In this document: positions 20,214-30,112 of the stretch, one piece after another | Layout: each line of letters starts with the position of its first letter | Position numbering within the stretch: position 1 is the first letter of the stretch | Source of the DNA: Alphaproteobacteria bacterium | Lineage (GTDB): Bacteria > Pseudomonadota > Alphaproteobacteria > Rickettsiales > JABCZZ01 | Direction: 5' to 3' | Length of the DNA: 64,000 nt | Assembly (NCBI GenBank): GCA_013288335.1 | Contig: JABDCC010000003.1 | Span: 25,978 to 89,977, forward strand | Program-made: the position numbers and the translations under genes | Notes under the pieces: generated by a model | The model's input: the letters and a program-made list of their open reading frames with translations, nothing else | Told to the model about the DNA's origin: nothing | Database searches by the model: none

Positions 20214-21435
20214 GATACCCAATAAATGCAATAAGCGATATGCACGCACATAACATAATAAATAGTGCCACTATACTATTCATTTGGGTTTCTTTGACAA
20301 GCCAAGTTTCAATAACCGGTGTTAATCCGCCAAGCATCGCCGCAATATTGTAAGATAGTGCCATTCCGGTGTAGCGGATGCTGGTAGGAAAAAGTTCTAC
20401 CAGTAAGGCAGGTATAGTGCCGCCGTAGCAACTCAGAATAACAGTAAAAAGAAGCATAGCGGTTATAACGTAGCCAAAGCTGCTATTATTCATGAGTAAA
20501 AATATAGGAACGGTCGCAATCAGATAAGCTATGGCAGTCCCTACCAATAAACGTTTTCGACCTATTTTATCAGAAATATAAGCAGAAAGTGGCGCTACAA
20601 TAATCATTAAAATCATGCATAATGCACTGATGAAATAAGCTTGTTTGAATAACAAACCCAAACCGCTGATCATGTAGTCATTTAAGAAAACGGTAAGCGT
20701 GTAAAACGGAACGGTTACCGATAAATAAATCCCGATACCGCGCAAGAGTTCTACAAAATGCCCACGCAATGCTTCGCGAACAGGGGTTTGCGATAATCTT
20801 CCTTCATTCTTAGCTTTTTCATAATGCGGGCTTTCATCGGTATGATTGCGGATATAAAATCCAACGAATGCGACTACAAGACCTAAAACAAATGGCACTC
20901 GCCAACCCCAGAGTTCAAATTCCGCCTGCGTCATAAAAAAGGAAAATACGGTGGCAGAAAGAGAACCCATCAACATGCCAACACACAAACTAAGTATAGT
21001 CGTGCTACCGGCGATACCACGTCTTCCGATAGGGGAATGCTCAACAATAAATGCCATGGAACCGCTAAATTGGCCAGCCAGTGCAAGGCCTTGGAGTAAG
21101 CGTATGAGTGTGAGTAATATAGGCGCCCATATACCAATATATGCATAGGTAGGCAGAAACGCTATGGAAGCGGTCAGTATTGCCATCATAAAAATAGAGA
21201 GTGTCAGAGAAAATTTGCGGCCAAATTTATCACCGAGATAACCGAAAATGATTGCACCGAGCGGGCGCATGAGGAAACCAGCGGCAAAAACTCCGTAGGT
21301 AGAAAGCATCTGAACATAATGATTGCCGCCAGGAAAAAATAGTTTTCCGATAATGGTGACAAAATACCCGTAAAGGGCAAAATCGTACCACTCCAGTCCA
21401 TTCGCAACCATCCCGGCAATAACAACACGGCGCAT
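20185..21435 (-). CDS. MFS transporter, metabolite:H+ symporter (ProP-like)
   Basis: GNGLEWYDFALYGYF-type start (ANGLEWYDFALYGYFVTIIG) and GDKFGRK motif. Confidence 0.93.
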   Translation of the reverse strand: MRRVVIAGMVANGLEWYDFALYGYFVTIIGKLFFPGGNHYVQMLSTYGVFAAGFLMRPLGAIIFGYLGDKFGRKFSLTLSIFMMAILTASIAFLPTYAYIGIWAPILLTLIRLLQGLALAGQFSGSMAFIVEHSPIGRRGIAGSTTILSLCVGMLMGSLSATVFSFFMTQAEFELWGWRVPFVLGLVVAFVGFYIRNHTDESPHYEKAKNEGRLSQTPVREALRGHFVELLRGIGIYLSVTVPFYTLTVFLNDYMISGLGLLFKQAYFISALCMILMIIVAPLSAYISDKIGRKRLLVGTAIAYLIATVPIFLLMNNSSFGYVITAMLLFTVILSCYGGTIPALLVELFPTSIRYTGMALSYNIAAMLGGLTPVIETWLVKETQMNSIVALFIMLCACISLIAFIGYHDRYKEELL

Positions 21436-21479
21436 ATTATTATTTTTCTTTTTTCTTATAGTCCCACTTTGGGAGTGTA

Positions 21480-22778
21480 TTATTCTTTTATCTTTATAAG
21501 CAAGTGATGCTTCTTACCAGAACTCAATTTGACATATCCACAATTTTTTATGTGAAATAAATTTATTGACATTTTTGCATCTACAACTTTCTCATCGTTC
21601 ACCTTTGCGCCGCCTCCCTCTATTAGTTTTTTAGCCTCCCCTTTGCTCTCTTTCATTCCCGCCATGTGAAACAGCTCAAACACTGGAACGCCAGCTTCTA
21701 GCAGGGATTTTTCAATAAAAAATGTTTTTAAGTTTTCGTCTGCACCACCCTCTTCAAAAGTCTTGCGCGCGGTTTCAGCAGATTGCTGCGCAGCAGCAAT
21801 CCCGTGGCAAAGTTTAGTCGCTTCATTGGCAAGAATCTTTTTTGCCTCGTTAATTTCGGAGCCCTGTAGTATTTCGAGTTTATAAATTTCATCCATCGGC
21901 AGCTCCGTAAAGAAGCGGAGGAATTTACCAACATCTGCATCCTCGGTATTGCGCCAGAACTGCCAGTAGTCGAAGGGCGATAACATATCGGCATTGAGCC
22001 ACACTGCACCATTGGCAGTCTTGCCCATTTTTGCACCGGAAGAAGTGGTGATAAGCGGGGTGGTGAGGCCGAATAACTTTTTAGAATCGATTTGATCTGT
22101 TCCTATGATAGCGTCACCTATGTAATTAATCTTACGGCTAAGCTCTACACCATTAACGATATTTCCCCATTGGTCACTTCCACCAATTTGTAAACGACAT
22201 TCGTATTCTTCATTCAGTTTTACAAAATCATATGCTTGCAGGATCATATAATTAAATTCAAGAAAACTCAGGTTTTGCTCGCGCTCTAACCGGAGTTTTA
22301 CGCTATCCATACTTAGCATACGGTTGACAGAAAAATGCTTTCCGTAATCACGCAAGAACTCTATATAATTGAGATTATCCAGCCAATCAGCATTATTGAG
22401 AAACAGCGCATTATTTTTTGCAGTGCCGCCGAACTGAATAAAATTTCCAAAGACATCTTTAATACTCTCCAGATTGCCAATGATGTTCATATCAGTAAGT
22501 AATTTCCGCGATTCATCTTTACCAGAAGGATCGCCGATTTTTGTAGTGCCGCCACCCATTAAAACAATCGGCTTATGCCCGCATTTTTGCAACCAGCGCA
22601 GAATCATGATTTGCATCAGGCTGCCCACATGAAGACTCGGGGCAGTACAATCAAAACCTATATACGCGGTAATGCTATCTTCATCCATTACTTTAGCTAA
22701 TCCATCAATGTCCGTGCATTGATGAAGAAAACCGCGTTCTTTTATGATATGTATAAATTCGGACTTGTTACTTGTCAT
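21480..22778 (-). CDS. tyrS: Tyrosyl-tRNA synthetase
   Basis: [37 protein letters not shown]-terminal S4 domain. Confidence 0.97.
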   Translation of the reverse strand: MTSNKSEFIHIIKERGFLHQCTDIDGLAKVMDEDSITAYIGFDCTAPSLHVGSLMQIMILRWLQKCGHKPIVLMGGGTTKIGDPSGKDESRKLLTDMNIIGNLESIKDVFGNFIQFGGTAKNNALFLNNADWLDNLNYIEFLRDYGKHFSVNRMLSMDSVKLRLEREQNLSFLEFNYMILQAYDFVKLNEEYECRLQIGGSDQWGNIVNGVELSRKINYIGDAIIGTDQIDSKKLFGLTTPLITTSSGAKMGKTANGAVWLNADMLSPFDYWQFWRNTEDADVGKFLRFFTELPMDEIYKLEILQGSEINEAKKILANEATKLCHGIAAAQQSAETARKTFEEGGADENLKTFFIEKSLLEAGVPVFELFHMAGMKESKGEAKKLIEGGGAKVNDEKVVDAKMSINLFHIKNCGYVKLSSGKKHHLLIKIKE

Positions 22779-22848
22779 GGACTTACCTAGAGATAATATA
22801 CGAAAAACAATTTATAAAGATTACAAAAGAAAACGCAAGGAACGCGAT

Positions 22849-23943
22849 ATGCAGGAAAATTACTGGGCGCTGGGTTTAATGAGCGGAACATCGCTTGACG
22901 GCATAGACACCGCACTCATCCGCACCGATGGCAACGAGATATTTGAAATGGGACCGTGGGTCACGGTGCCGTTCGAGGATAATTTACGCAAAGATATTCG
23001 TGAATCGGTTTATATGCGCGGGGATATCGCGAGAATCGAGCAGAAAATTACCATGGCGCATGTGGATGCGGCAAAGGCGCTGCTTAAACAGGCAAACATG
23101 AAACCTAAAGACATCAAAGTCATAGGTTTTCATGGCCAAACTATAGCCCATCGCCCAAACGAAGGACTAACCTGGCAAATCGGCAACGGCGCACTGCTTG
23201 CAGAAAAAACCGGCATTGATGTTGTGTGTGATTTTCGCAGGCGCGATGTGGCAGCAGGTGGCCAAGGTGCGCCTCTTGTGCCGCTGTTTCATGCAAGTTT
23301 GGTCAAGCACATGGATTTGCCGGTGGTGATACTCAATATCGGCGGTATTGCGAACTTAACCTGGGTCGGGCGTTCGGAAAATACCGGAAATGACCTGCTG
23401 GCGCTCGATATTATTGCGTTTGATACTGGCCCCGGCAATGTGCTGCTTAATGAATGGGCGCTGCAATATACCGGGCAGAATCTTGATAAAGATGGAAAAC
23501 TGGCGCTTGCCGGAAAAGTGGATGAGCAAATACTCAAGGAATATATGGCCGATCCGTTTTTTGCCATTAACCCGCCAAAATCGCTGGATCGTAATTATTT
23601 TACATTGGAAGGCGTTGAAACCCTGAGTAAGGAAGATGGCGCGGCAACCCTCACTGCTTTCACCGCTAAAGCCATTGTGAGTGCGCAGGATTATTTCCCG
23701 GTTCCGGCAAAACATTGGTATGTGGCAGGCGGCGGCAGGCATAACCCGGCGCTTATGAAGGCAATCGACAAAGAATTAGTTGGCGTGCGTCCGGTTGAAA
23801 CCCTTGGCTGGTATGGCGACGCGCTGGAAGCGCAGGCTTTCGCATTTTTGGCTATTCGTTCAATCAAACGATTACCCCTCACCCTGCCCACCACCACAGG
23901 CACCAATCATATTGTGACTGGCGGCGCGTTTTACGCGGCTTGA
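22849..23943 (+). CDS. anmK: Anhydro-N-acetylmuramic acid kinase
   Basis: GLMSGTSLDGIDTALI, GFHGQTIAHRP, NIGGIANLTWV, DTGPGNVL, VAGGGRHNPALM; start at internal Met with AAGGAA. Confidence 0.96.
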   Translation: MQENYWALGLMSGTSLDGIDTALIRTDGNEIFEMGPWVTVPFEDNLRKDIRESVYMRGDIARIEQKITMAHVDAAKALLKQANMKPKDIKVIGFHGQTIAHRPNEGLTWQIGNGALLAEKTGIDVVCDFRRRDVAAGGQGAPLVPLFHASLVKHMDLPVVILNIGGIANLTWVGRSENTGNDLLALDIIAFDTGPGNVLLNEWALQYTGQNLDKDGKLALAGKVDEQILKEYMADPFFAINPPKSLDRNYFTLEGVETLSKEDGAATLTAFTAKAIVSAQDYFPVPAKHWYVAGGGRHNPALMKAIDKELVGVRPVETLGWYGDALEAQAFAFLAIRSIKRLPLTLPTTTGTNHIVTGGAFYAA

Positions 23944-23956
23944 TTATAAGAAAAAA

Positions 23957-24034
23957 TAGAAGTCGGGAAATCGAGAATTCCAGAAATAGCAATCTTTCTT
24001 GTATTCCCTTTTTCCCGTATTCTCCGCTTCTTGT
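23957..24034. repeat. Imperfect palindromic, quasi-8-bp-periodic repeat downstream of anmK
   Basis: AGAAGTCG.GGAAATCG.AGAATTCC.AGAAATAG then CTTGTATT.CCCTTTTT.CCCGTATT.CTCCGCTT.CTTGTC; arms imperfectly complementary. Confidence 0.55.
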
Positions 24035-24193
24035 CACAAAAGTTTCATTAAAACTTCATAAAACCGTAATAATTCTGGTAGAACGGCGTGTTACAATAAC
24101 AGCTTATTTTAGTATTCAGACTATCGCATACTTACACAAGTATCTAGCCTCAATTTGTAACAAATTAAATTTAATATATTAAAACTTAAGAAC

Positions 24194-24466
24194 ATGAAAA
24201 AAGAAAAATTTTTTGTAACTGAAAAAAGAGAGGAAAAAAAAGGAATAATTGATTGGGAATATCGCAGAAAATTGTTTGTTATCGCTGTCATTACCGCAAT
24301 TATCATGTGTGCAGCCATTGACTATTTTGTATGGCCATATTTAAGTGCTAAAGATCGCATTCAGACAATAATATTTGAAATTGTTTGTGTTGTAGCTTTT
24401 ACGTTTGCACTTAGGGCGGCCATCAAAAGATTCAGAAAAGAAGCAGGTGATTTAGGTATCCATTAA
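24194..24466 (+). CDS. Small hypothetical membrane protein
   Basis: 90 aa with two hydrophobic segments (LFVIAVITAIIMCAAIDYFVWPYL; IIFEIVCVVAFTFALRAAI); followed by a terminator. Confidence 0.7.
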   Translation: MKKEKFFVTEKREEKKGIIDWEYRRKLFVIAVITAIIMCAAIDYFVWPYLSAKDRIQTIIFEIVCVVAFTFALRAAIKRFRKEAGDLGIH

Positions 24467-24493
24467 TTATTTAAATTCTCTTTTAAAGTTTTA

Positions 24494-24522
24494 AGTCCTG
24501 CCCTCGGGTGGGACTTTTTTTG
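24494..24522 (+). terminator. Rho-independent terminator
   Basis: AGTCCTGCCC-TCG-GGTGGGACT followed by TTTTTTT. Confidence 0.8.
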
Positions 24523-24530
24523 CCCTGAAT

Positions 24531-25127
24531 CTACTTACAAATCGGTGAATACGGTCTTATATATTTAGCAATTTCCTGAATCAAATGTTCTGCCGGAAGG
24601 CGGAATCCGTGAAGGAGTGCCGCAGTAATCACAATGCATAGAATAAGCAGATATACATTAAATGATTTGAGCGGTCCGCGTTTTACATATTGCTGCACGA
24701 GTAAGAGCGCTACTCCGCCTACAATAATACCTAACATCACTTCTGTAATATTGTGAAACCCAAGTACCACCCGCGTTGCGGCAATGGCTGCTATCAGATC
24801 GACTATGATGACAATTACAAAAATTTGCCTCCAGCCTCGTAGTTGACTGCATAAAAGCAATGTGTAAGTGCCATAAACCGCTAATGATAATGCTGTGTGC
24901 CCGCTCGGTGAATTGATGCTCGATGTATAGGAAACTCCGCCACAGCCTATGAAAAGTAATTTAGCGAGCGCAATCCCGCAGCTGCTAAGTATTAGCGCCA
25001 AAGCCAAAGCGAGTGCGCCTCTGCCGCATTTGTTATAGAGTAAATAAATGATCCCTACAAAAACGATGCCGCAAATTACGGAACTATCGCCGAGGTCTGT
25101 GATGGCAATAAGAAAATCTCTATACAT
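24531..25127 (-). CDS. PAP2-family phosphatase
   Basis: SSINSPSGHTALSLAVYGT and RVVLGFHNITEVMLGIIVG motifs in a multi-TM protein. Confidence 0.87.
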   Translation of the reverse strand: MYRDFLIAITDLGDSSVICGIVFVGIIYLLYNKCGRGALALALALILSSCGIALAKLLFIGCGGVSYTSSINSPSGHTALSLAVYGTYTLLLCSQLRGWRQIFVIVIIVDLIAAIAATRVVLGFHNITEVMLGIIVGGVALLLVQQYVKRGPLKSFNVYLLILCIVITAALLHGFRLPAEHLIQEIAKYIRPYSPICK

Positions 25128-25130
25128 AAT

Positions 25131-25742
25131 TTATGCGCCCTGCAATATGGCCGGCAACGTTCTGAATAAAATAATCATGTCGCCTGCTATACTCCAATTT
25201 CTTGCATAATCACATTCTAAAATAACCCTTTCATCAAAGGTAAGTTTGTTGCGCCCATTTACTTGCCAAGGCCCGGTGATTCCCGGTTTTACGCTTGTGT
25301 AATACCTAAAATCTTCGCCGTAATAAGTTTCCTGCCCGGGTAAAATCGGGCGCGGCCCCACAAAACTCATATCTCCCTTGAGCACATTTAGTAATTGCGG
25401 CAATTCATCGACACTGGCATAGCGAATAAATTCACCAATTTTTGTAATGCGTGCATCATTTTTGAGCTTCTGAAATTTCTGCCATTCTTCACTTTTTTGA
25501 GCATGCTCGGCTAATATACCTTCCGCGCCCACGCACATGGAGCGGAATTTATAACACGGGAAAATCCTGCCACTCTTACCAATTCGGGGTTGCTTAAAAA
25601 TAGCATGACCGCCATCGCGGCGTATAATTAGGGAAATAACTATGAAAATGGGCAGAAAAATAATAAGCGCAAAACCCGCGCCGGTAACATCAATTATTCT
25701 TTTAATTACAAGCGCTAATGACTTATTTTTTGCCTTTGTCAT
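25131..25742 (-). CDS. Bacterial sugar transferase (undecaprenyl-phosphate sugar phosphotransferase type)
   Basis: KRIIDVTGAGFALIIFLPIF, CYKFRSM, RYASVDELPQLLNVLKGDMSFVGPRP, GITGPWQVNGRNKL. Confidence 0.94.
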   Translation of the reverse strand: MTKAKNKSLALVIKRIIDVTGAGFALIIFLPIFIVISLIIRRDGGHAIFKQPRIGKSGRIFPCYKFRSMCVGAEGILAEHAQKSEEWQKFQKLKNDARITKIGEFIRYASVDELPQLLNVLKGDMSFVGPRPILPGQETYYGEDFRYYTSVKPGITGPWQVNGRNKLTFDERVILECDYARNWSIAGDMIILFRTLPAILQGA

Positions 25743-25822
25743 ATATAAAACACTTGCTTGAGTGACCGTAAAAACAATGTTAGATACGTTGTTCTACAAT
25801 AAGATTTGCAGGAAAAATACAA

Positions 25823-26413
25823 ATGAAATCAAAACCGGTGAAAATAAAAAAACCGACGGTATCGGAAGCCGAAGAGGCCGTACGCACATTAATCCGTTGG
25901 GCGGGTGATGACCCGAAGCGCGAAGGTTTGCTCGATACACCCAAGCGCGTAGTGAAATCCTACCGCGAATTTTTTGCCGGTTATGACGTCAACGCCCATG
26001 ACATTCTGAGCCGTACTTTCAAAGAAGTCGAAGGCTATGATGAAATGGTAGTGTTGCAAGATATTGAGTTTGAATCGCACTGCGAACACCATATGGTGCC
26101 GTTTACTGGCAAGGCGCACATTGCTTATCTGCCTAATAATAAAGTCATCGGTATCAGCAAACTCGCAAGATTGGTGGATGCTTATTCCAAACGTCTGCAG
26201 ATTCAGGAAAAGATGACGGCACAAATCGCCAATGCGTTAAACGATACGTTACAGCCCAAAGGTGTTGCCGTGGTGATTGAGGCGGTGCATCAGTGCATGA
26301 CTTCACGCGGTGTGCATAAGCGTGGTTCGGTCATGCAGACCAGCCATATGCTAGGCCAGTTCCGCAGAGATGCCCGAACCCGCCAGGAATTCTTTAGTTT
26401 GCTGCATCGTTAG
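25823..26413 (+). CDS. folE: GTP cyclohydrolase I
   Basis: [52 protein letters not shown]. Confidence 0.96.
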   Translation: MKSKPVKIKKPTVSEAEEAVRTLIRWAGDDPKREGLLDTPKRVVKSYREFFAGYDVNAHDILSRTFKEVEGYDEMVVLQDIEFESHCEHHMVPFTGKAHIAYLPNNKVIGISKLARLVDAYSKRLQIQEKMTAQIANALNDTLQPKGVAVVIEAVHQCMTSRGVHKRGSVMQTSHMLGQFRRDARTRQEFFSLLHR

Positions 26414-27705
26414 GCTTTAAAGACTCTTTTAAAAATCGTATTCACATGTTTAGTGTGATAATCGAGATTAAAGAGCTTTTTAATTTCTGTGGATTTTAAA
26501 GCCTTGGTCACTTGCTTATCAGCGAGCAACTCAGTCAGGAAATCCTTGCCATGTTCCCAGACCTTCATGGCATTGCGCTGCACGAGCACGTAAGAATCCT
26601 CACGTGAAACGCCAGCCTGAGTGAGTGCAAGCAACACTCGTTGCGAGAAAACCAATCCGCCAAGTTTGTTCATGTTCCTCAGCATATTTTCCGGATATAC
26701 GATAAGTTTATCCATCATGCCGGTGAGCCGCACCAATGCAAAATCAAGCGTTACGGTGGCATCGGGGGCAATCATACGCTCTACCGACGAATGCGAAATA
26801 TCGCGTTCATGCCAGAGCGCCACGTTTTCCAGTGCGGGTATGGCATAAGAGCGCACCATGCGTGCCAGACCACAAAGATTTTCCGAAAGCACCGGGTTGC
26901 GTTTATGGGGCATTGCCGAGCTACCCTTTTGCCCGGGTGAAAAATATTCTTCTGCTTCGAGCACTTCCGTACGCTGGCTATGGCGGATCTCCGTTGCGAT
27001 GTTTTCAATGCAGCCAGCAATCACTGCTAAAGTTGCAAAATACATCGCATGGCGATCACGCGGAATTACCTGGCTTGAAACCGGCTCAACCTTCAGTCCA
27101 AGTTTTCCGGCTACATATTTTTCAACAACAGGAGCAATGTTTGCATAGGTACCGACCGCACCGGAAATGGCACAGGTCGCTATTTCTTCTCTTGCCGCCA
27201 GTAACCGTTTCTTGCAGCGTTCAAATTCTGCGTAATAGCGCGCTAATTTAATGCCGAAGGTGGTTGGCTCTGCGTGGATGCCGTGACTGCGACCTACGCA
27301 CACCATGTTTTTGGTTTCCATTGCCCGGCGCTTTAATACTGCAAGAAGTTTGTCCAAATCAGCAAGCAACAAGTCGCTCGCTTCTTTTAACTGAACAGCA
27401 AGGCAGGTATCCAAAACGTCAGAACTGGTCATCCCCTGATGCATAAAGCGTGAATCTTCGCCTACATACTCGGCCACATTGGTCAAAAACGCGATGACGT
27501 CATGCTTAGTCACGCGCTCGATTTCATCAATGCGCGCAACATCAAATTTGCCTTTTTTCCATATATTTTTGGCAGCGGACTTTGGGATTACGCCTTCTAT
27601 AGCAAGCGCATCGCAAGCGTGGGCTTCAATTTCAAACCATATGCGGTAGCGGTTCTGAGCCTCCCATATGGCAACCATTTCAGGACGGGAATAACGTGGA
27701 ATCAT
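26410..27705 (-). CDS. purB: Adenylosuccinate lyase
   Basis: [29 protein letters not shown]; start set at internal Met (CAT 27703-27705). Confidence 0.96.
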   Translation of the reverse strand: MIPRYSRPEMVAIWEAQNRYRIWFEIEAHACDALAIEGVIPKSAAKNIWKKGKFDVARIDEIERVTKHDVIAFLTNVAEYVGEDSRFMHQGMTSSDVLDTCLAVQLKEASDLLLADLDKLLAVLKRRAMETKNMVCVGRSHGIHAEPTTFGIKLARYYAEFERCKKRLLAAREEIATCAISGAVGTYANIAPVVEKYVAGKLGLKVEPVSSQVIPRDRHAMYFATLAVIAGCIENIATEIRHSQRTEVLEAEEYFSPGQKGSSAMPHKRNPVLSENLCGLARMVRSYAIPALENVALWHERDISHSSVERMIAPDATVTLDFALVRLTGMMDKLIVYPENMLRNMNKLGGLVFSQRVLLALTQAGVSREDSYVLVQRNAMKVWEHGKDFLTELLADKQVTKALKSTEIKKLFNLDYHTKHVNTIFKRVFKA

Positions 27706-27827
27706 AATAACTAATCCATTAAAAATGCTAATAATACTTATCTTTAACCATACTGGCAAATTTATGCAATCATCATTGAATATTTATATAAGGGTGGTAT
27801 TAAGTTACCAACTTAAGAAGGTAACTT

Positions 27828-28559
27828 ATGCAACTCACGCGGCGCAGTTTCTGTAAATCTACGATTGCTGTGGCCGCTTTAACCTTAATGGGGGCACGTA
27901 TGGCTGTAACTAATAGAGCGTATGCCGAAACAAACACTACTTCAATCGTTAACAAGGAGAATAACATGACTTTTACCCTTCCGGAATTGCCTTATGCAGG
28001 TGATGCCTTAGAGCCTTATATCAGCGCGAATACCTTGAGTTTTCACCATGGCAAGCACCATCAGGCTTATGTTACCAACCTTAACAACCTGATAAAAGAT
28101 TCCGATCTGGCAAAGCTTTCTCTGGAAGAAATCATCAAGAAAACCGCTGGTGACAGTGCAAAAGCTGGCATTTTTAATAATGCTGCACAGGTGTGGAACC
28201 ACACATTTTACTGGAACTCCATGAAACCAAGTGGCGGCGGCGCACCGAAAGGTAAGATTGCCGATAAAATTACCAAGGATTTTGGCAGTTTTGATGCTTT
28301 CAAAGAAGCGTTTAAAACCGCAGGCGCAACTCAGTTTGGCAGTGGTTGGGCATGGCTGGTGCTGGAAAACGGCACGTTAAAAGTCACCAAAACCCCGAAT
28401 GCTGATTTGCCGATGGTGCATAACCAGACAGCAATTCTTACGATGGATGTATGGGAACATGCTTATTACCTTGATTACCAAAACCGCCGCCCGGATTATA
28501 TCACTACTTTTCTGGATAAATTAGTGAACTGGGATTTCGCAAACGCGAATTTGGGGTAG
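27828..28559 (+). CDS. sodB: Fe/Mn superoxide dismutase with N-terminal Tat-type signal; second likely start at 27966
   Basis: TRRSFCKSTIAVAALTLMGARMAVTNRAYA signal; SOD core LSFHHGKHHQAYVTNLN, WNHTFYWNSM, DVWEHAYYLDYQNRRPDY; internal AAGGAG-6nt-ATG in frame. Confidence 0.94.
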   Translation: MQLTRRSFCKSTIAVAALTLMGARMAVTNRAYAETNTTSIVNKENNMTFTLPELPYAGDALEPYISANTLSFHHGKHHQAYVTNLNNLIKDSDLAKLSLEEIIKKTAGDSAKAGIFNNAAQVWNHTFYWNSMKPSGGGAPKGKIADKITKDFGSFDAFKEAFKTAGATQFGSGWAWLVLENGTLKVTKTPNADLPMVHNQTAILTMDVWEHAYYLDYQNRRPDYITTFLDKLVNWDFANANLG

Positions 28560-28568
28560 TTTATAATG

Positions 28569-28638
28569 TGTCACCCCGCACTTGTTGCGGGGTCTGGACT
28601 TATTTTTGACTGGATACCGCAACGAGTGCGGTATGACA
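28569..28638. repeat. Palindromic repeat (TGTCACCCCGC...GCGGTATGACA), also a possible bidirectional terminator
   Basis: Two GC-rich hairpins (CCCCGCACTTGTTGCGGGG; CCGCAACGAGTGCGG) that are also inverted copies of one another, between convergent genes. Confidence 0.75.
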
Positions 28639-28646
28639 ACGGGTGT

Positions 28647-29315
28647 TCATTTACCACGTTTTTGGTTATTTTTGATTTCTTTTTCTTCGGCAGCAATATT
28701 CGTAAAACTTTTTCTTATTGGCAGTTTTAACTTGCCCAATACCTCATCAAAATCGGTGGCTATTTCATTATATTTAGATAGCAGGCTTTCGTTGGCAGAA
28801 TTGTGTGTATCGAGTGCATTTATGTAATCTTTAAAATGCTTGATTTTTTTAAATAAACCACTTTTTAAAACATTCTCAATTTTAAAATTATTACCGAAAC
28901 TATTATCATCATAATCTTGTTTTGTTTTAAATGGCACAATAGCAGCTTCACCATTTACAATAATGGGTGAAACACTCTTTATATTATCTTCTGTTTTGAG
29001 AGAGCGGACTACAGATTCAATTTTATCTTGCTCATTCGTATTTCCGAGTTTTTGATACAGTTTTTCAAAATCTTTCTTTAGTTGCGCCTCATCACATATA
29101 ATCTTAATCACCAGAAGCGAAAAATATAAATCGTCACTGACTGTCGATAAATTTTTCGGATTACCCAGAACAACGCCTTCAAAATAAAACCCCTCTTTGC
29201 TAAGGGAAATTCCTTCTGCAAATTTCATCACTCTTTCTAGAGCGGGATTTTCAAAGAAATTCCTTGCTTCTTCGAGTGTAAAAAATGGCGATGGTTTTTT
29301 GGTGGATTTTGTCAC
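28647..29315 (-). CDS. Hypothetical protein, 222 aa
   Basis: Uninterrupted ORF, charged soluble protein; no recognised family. Confidence 0.7.
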   Translation of the reverse strand: MTKSTKKPSPFFTLEEARNFFENPALERVMKFAEGISLSKEGFYFEGVVLGNPKNLSTVSDDLYFSLLVIKIICDEAQLKKDFEKLYQKLGNTNEQDKIESVVRSLKTEDNIKSVSPIIVNGEAAIVPFKTKQDYDDNSFGNNFKIENVLKSGLFKKIKHFKDYINALDTHNSANESLLSKYNEIATDFDEVLGKLKLPIRKSFTNIAAEEKEIKNNQKRGK

Positions 29316-29566
29316 AATAGCCTCAGAAATAAACTGATTTTGAAAGACCAGTTTAGCCCAAAGTCATTAAGAAATTCTTAATAACATCCAACAAATCGCG
29401 TATCTGGGTTAGTCAGCGTCGCTTAATAAAATTGGGATTATTATAGCCTAAAGAGGCTAATAATATTTAATTCATCGCCTCGTCATAAAACTGTAACATT
29501 TCTATGCTATTATGTTGCTGAATAAATTTGGCAATTTTGCCGTAATGCTTAATAACAACGGAATGC

Positions 29567-30112
29567 ATGCTTATGCAGCAAAGCGATATTATACGTGATT
29601 TTATTAGGTATTTAGTCAACAGCACCGACAATCATTTATTTCGTTTTAACGAAAGCCTGTATAGCGATTATATAATGCGAACCGATGATTATTTGCAAAA
29701 AACATTACGCTCCTCGTTTGGGCTAAAACCGAATTTCAGCAACTATCTTACTGATGAACAAAAAACACTCATCGACAAAAAACAATTGCTCGAGATTACT
29801 TTTCATGTGGATAGGTTAGATGCAGGTGTTATAAAAACCCATTTAAAAGAACTTGGCCTTACGGGAATTACTTACAGTATAGCATCCGTAGAAAATATTC
29901 GGGTTTTTAATAAAGATCACTCAGATTATACCGATAAAGTTCGGTTAAAAATGCTCATCGATACTCGCCAGGAAAATTTTGAGAAAAATATCGAAAATCT
30001 AAAGGAAAGAGCCAAAGCGGCTAAAGAACTAAATCCTAAACGCGGCAGACATCTTAGGACCAGCAGCATTAAGCCGGATGATATCCGCAAAGATGATATT
30101 TACATCTCTTAA
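29567..30112 (+). CDS. Hypothetical protein, 181 aa
   Basis: Uninterrupted ORF, basic C-terminus; no recognised family. Confidence 0.7.
   Translation: MLMQQSDIIRDFIRYLVNSTDNHLFRFNESLYSDYIMRTDDYLQKTLRSSFGLKPNFSNYLTDEQKTLIDKKQLLEITFHVDRLDAGVIKTHLKELGLTGITYSIASVENIRVFNKDHSDYTDKVRLKMLIDTRQENFEKNIENLKERAKAAKELNPKRGRHLRTSSIKPDDIRKDDIYIS

Noticed and set aside
26736-27251. 171-aa plus-strand ORF (and nearby ORFs) inside purB
   Set aside because: Antisense to a clear adenylosuccinate lyase; no motif and implausible composition.
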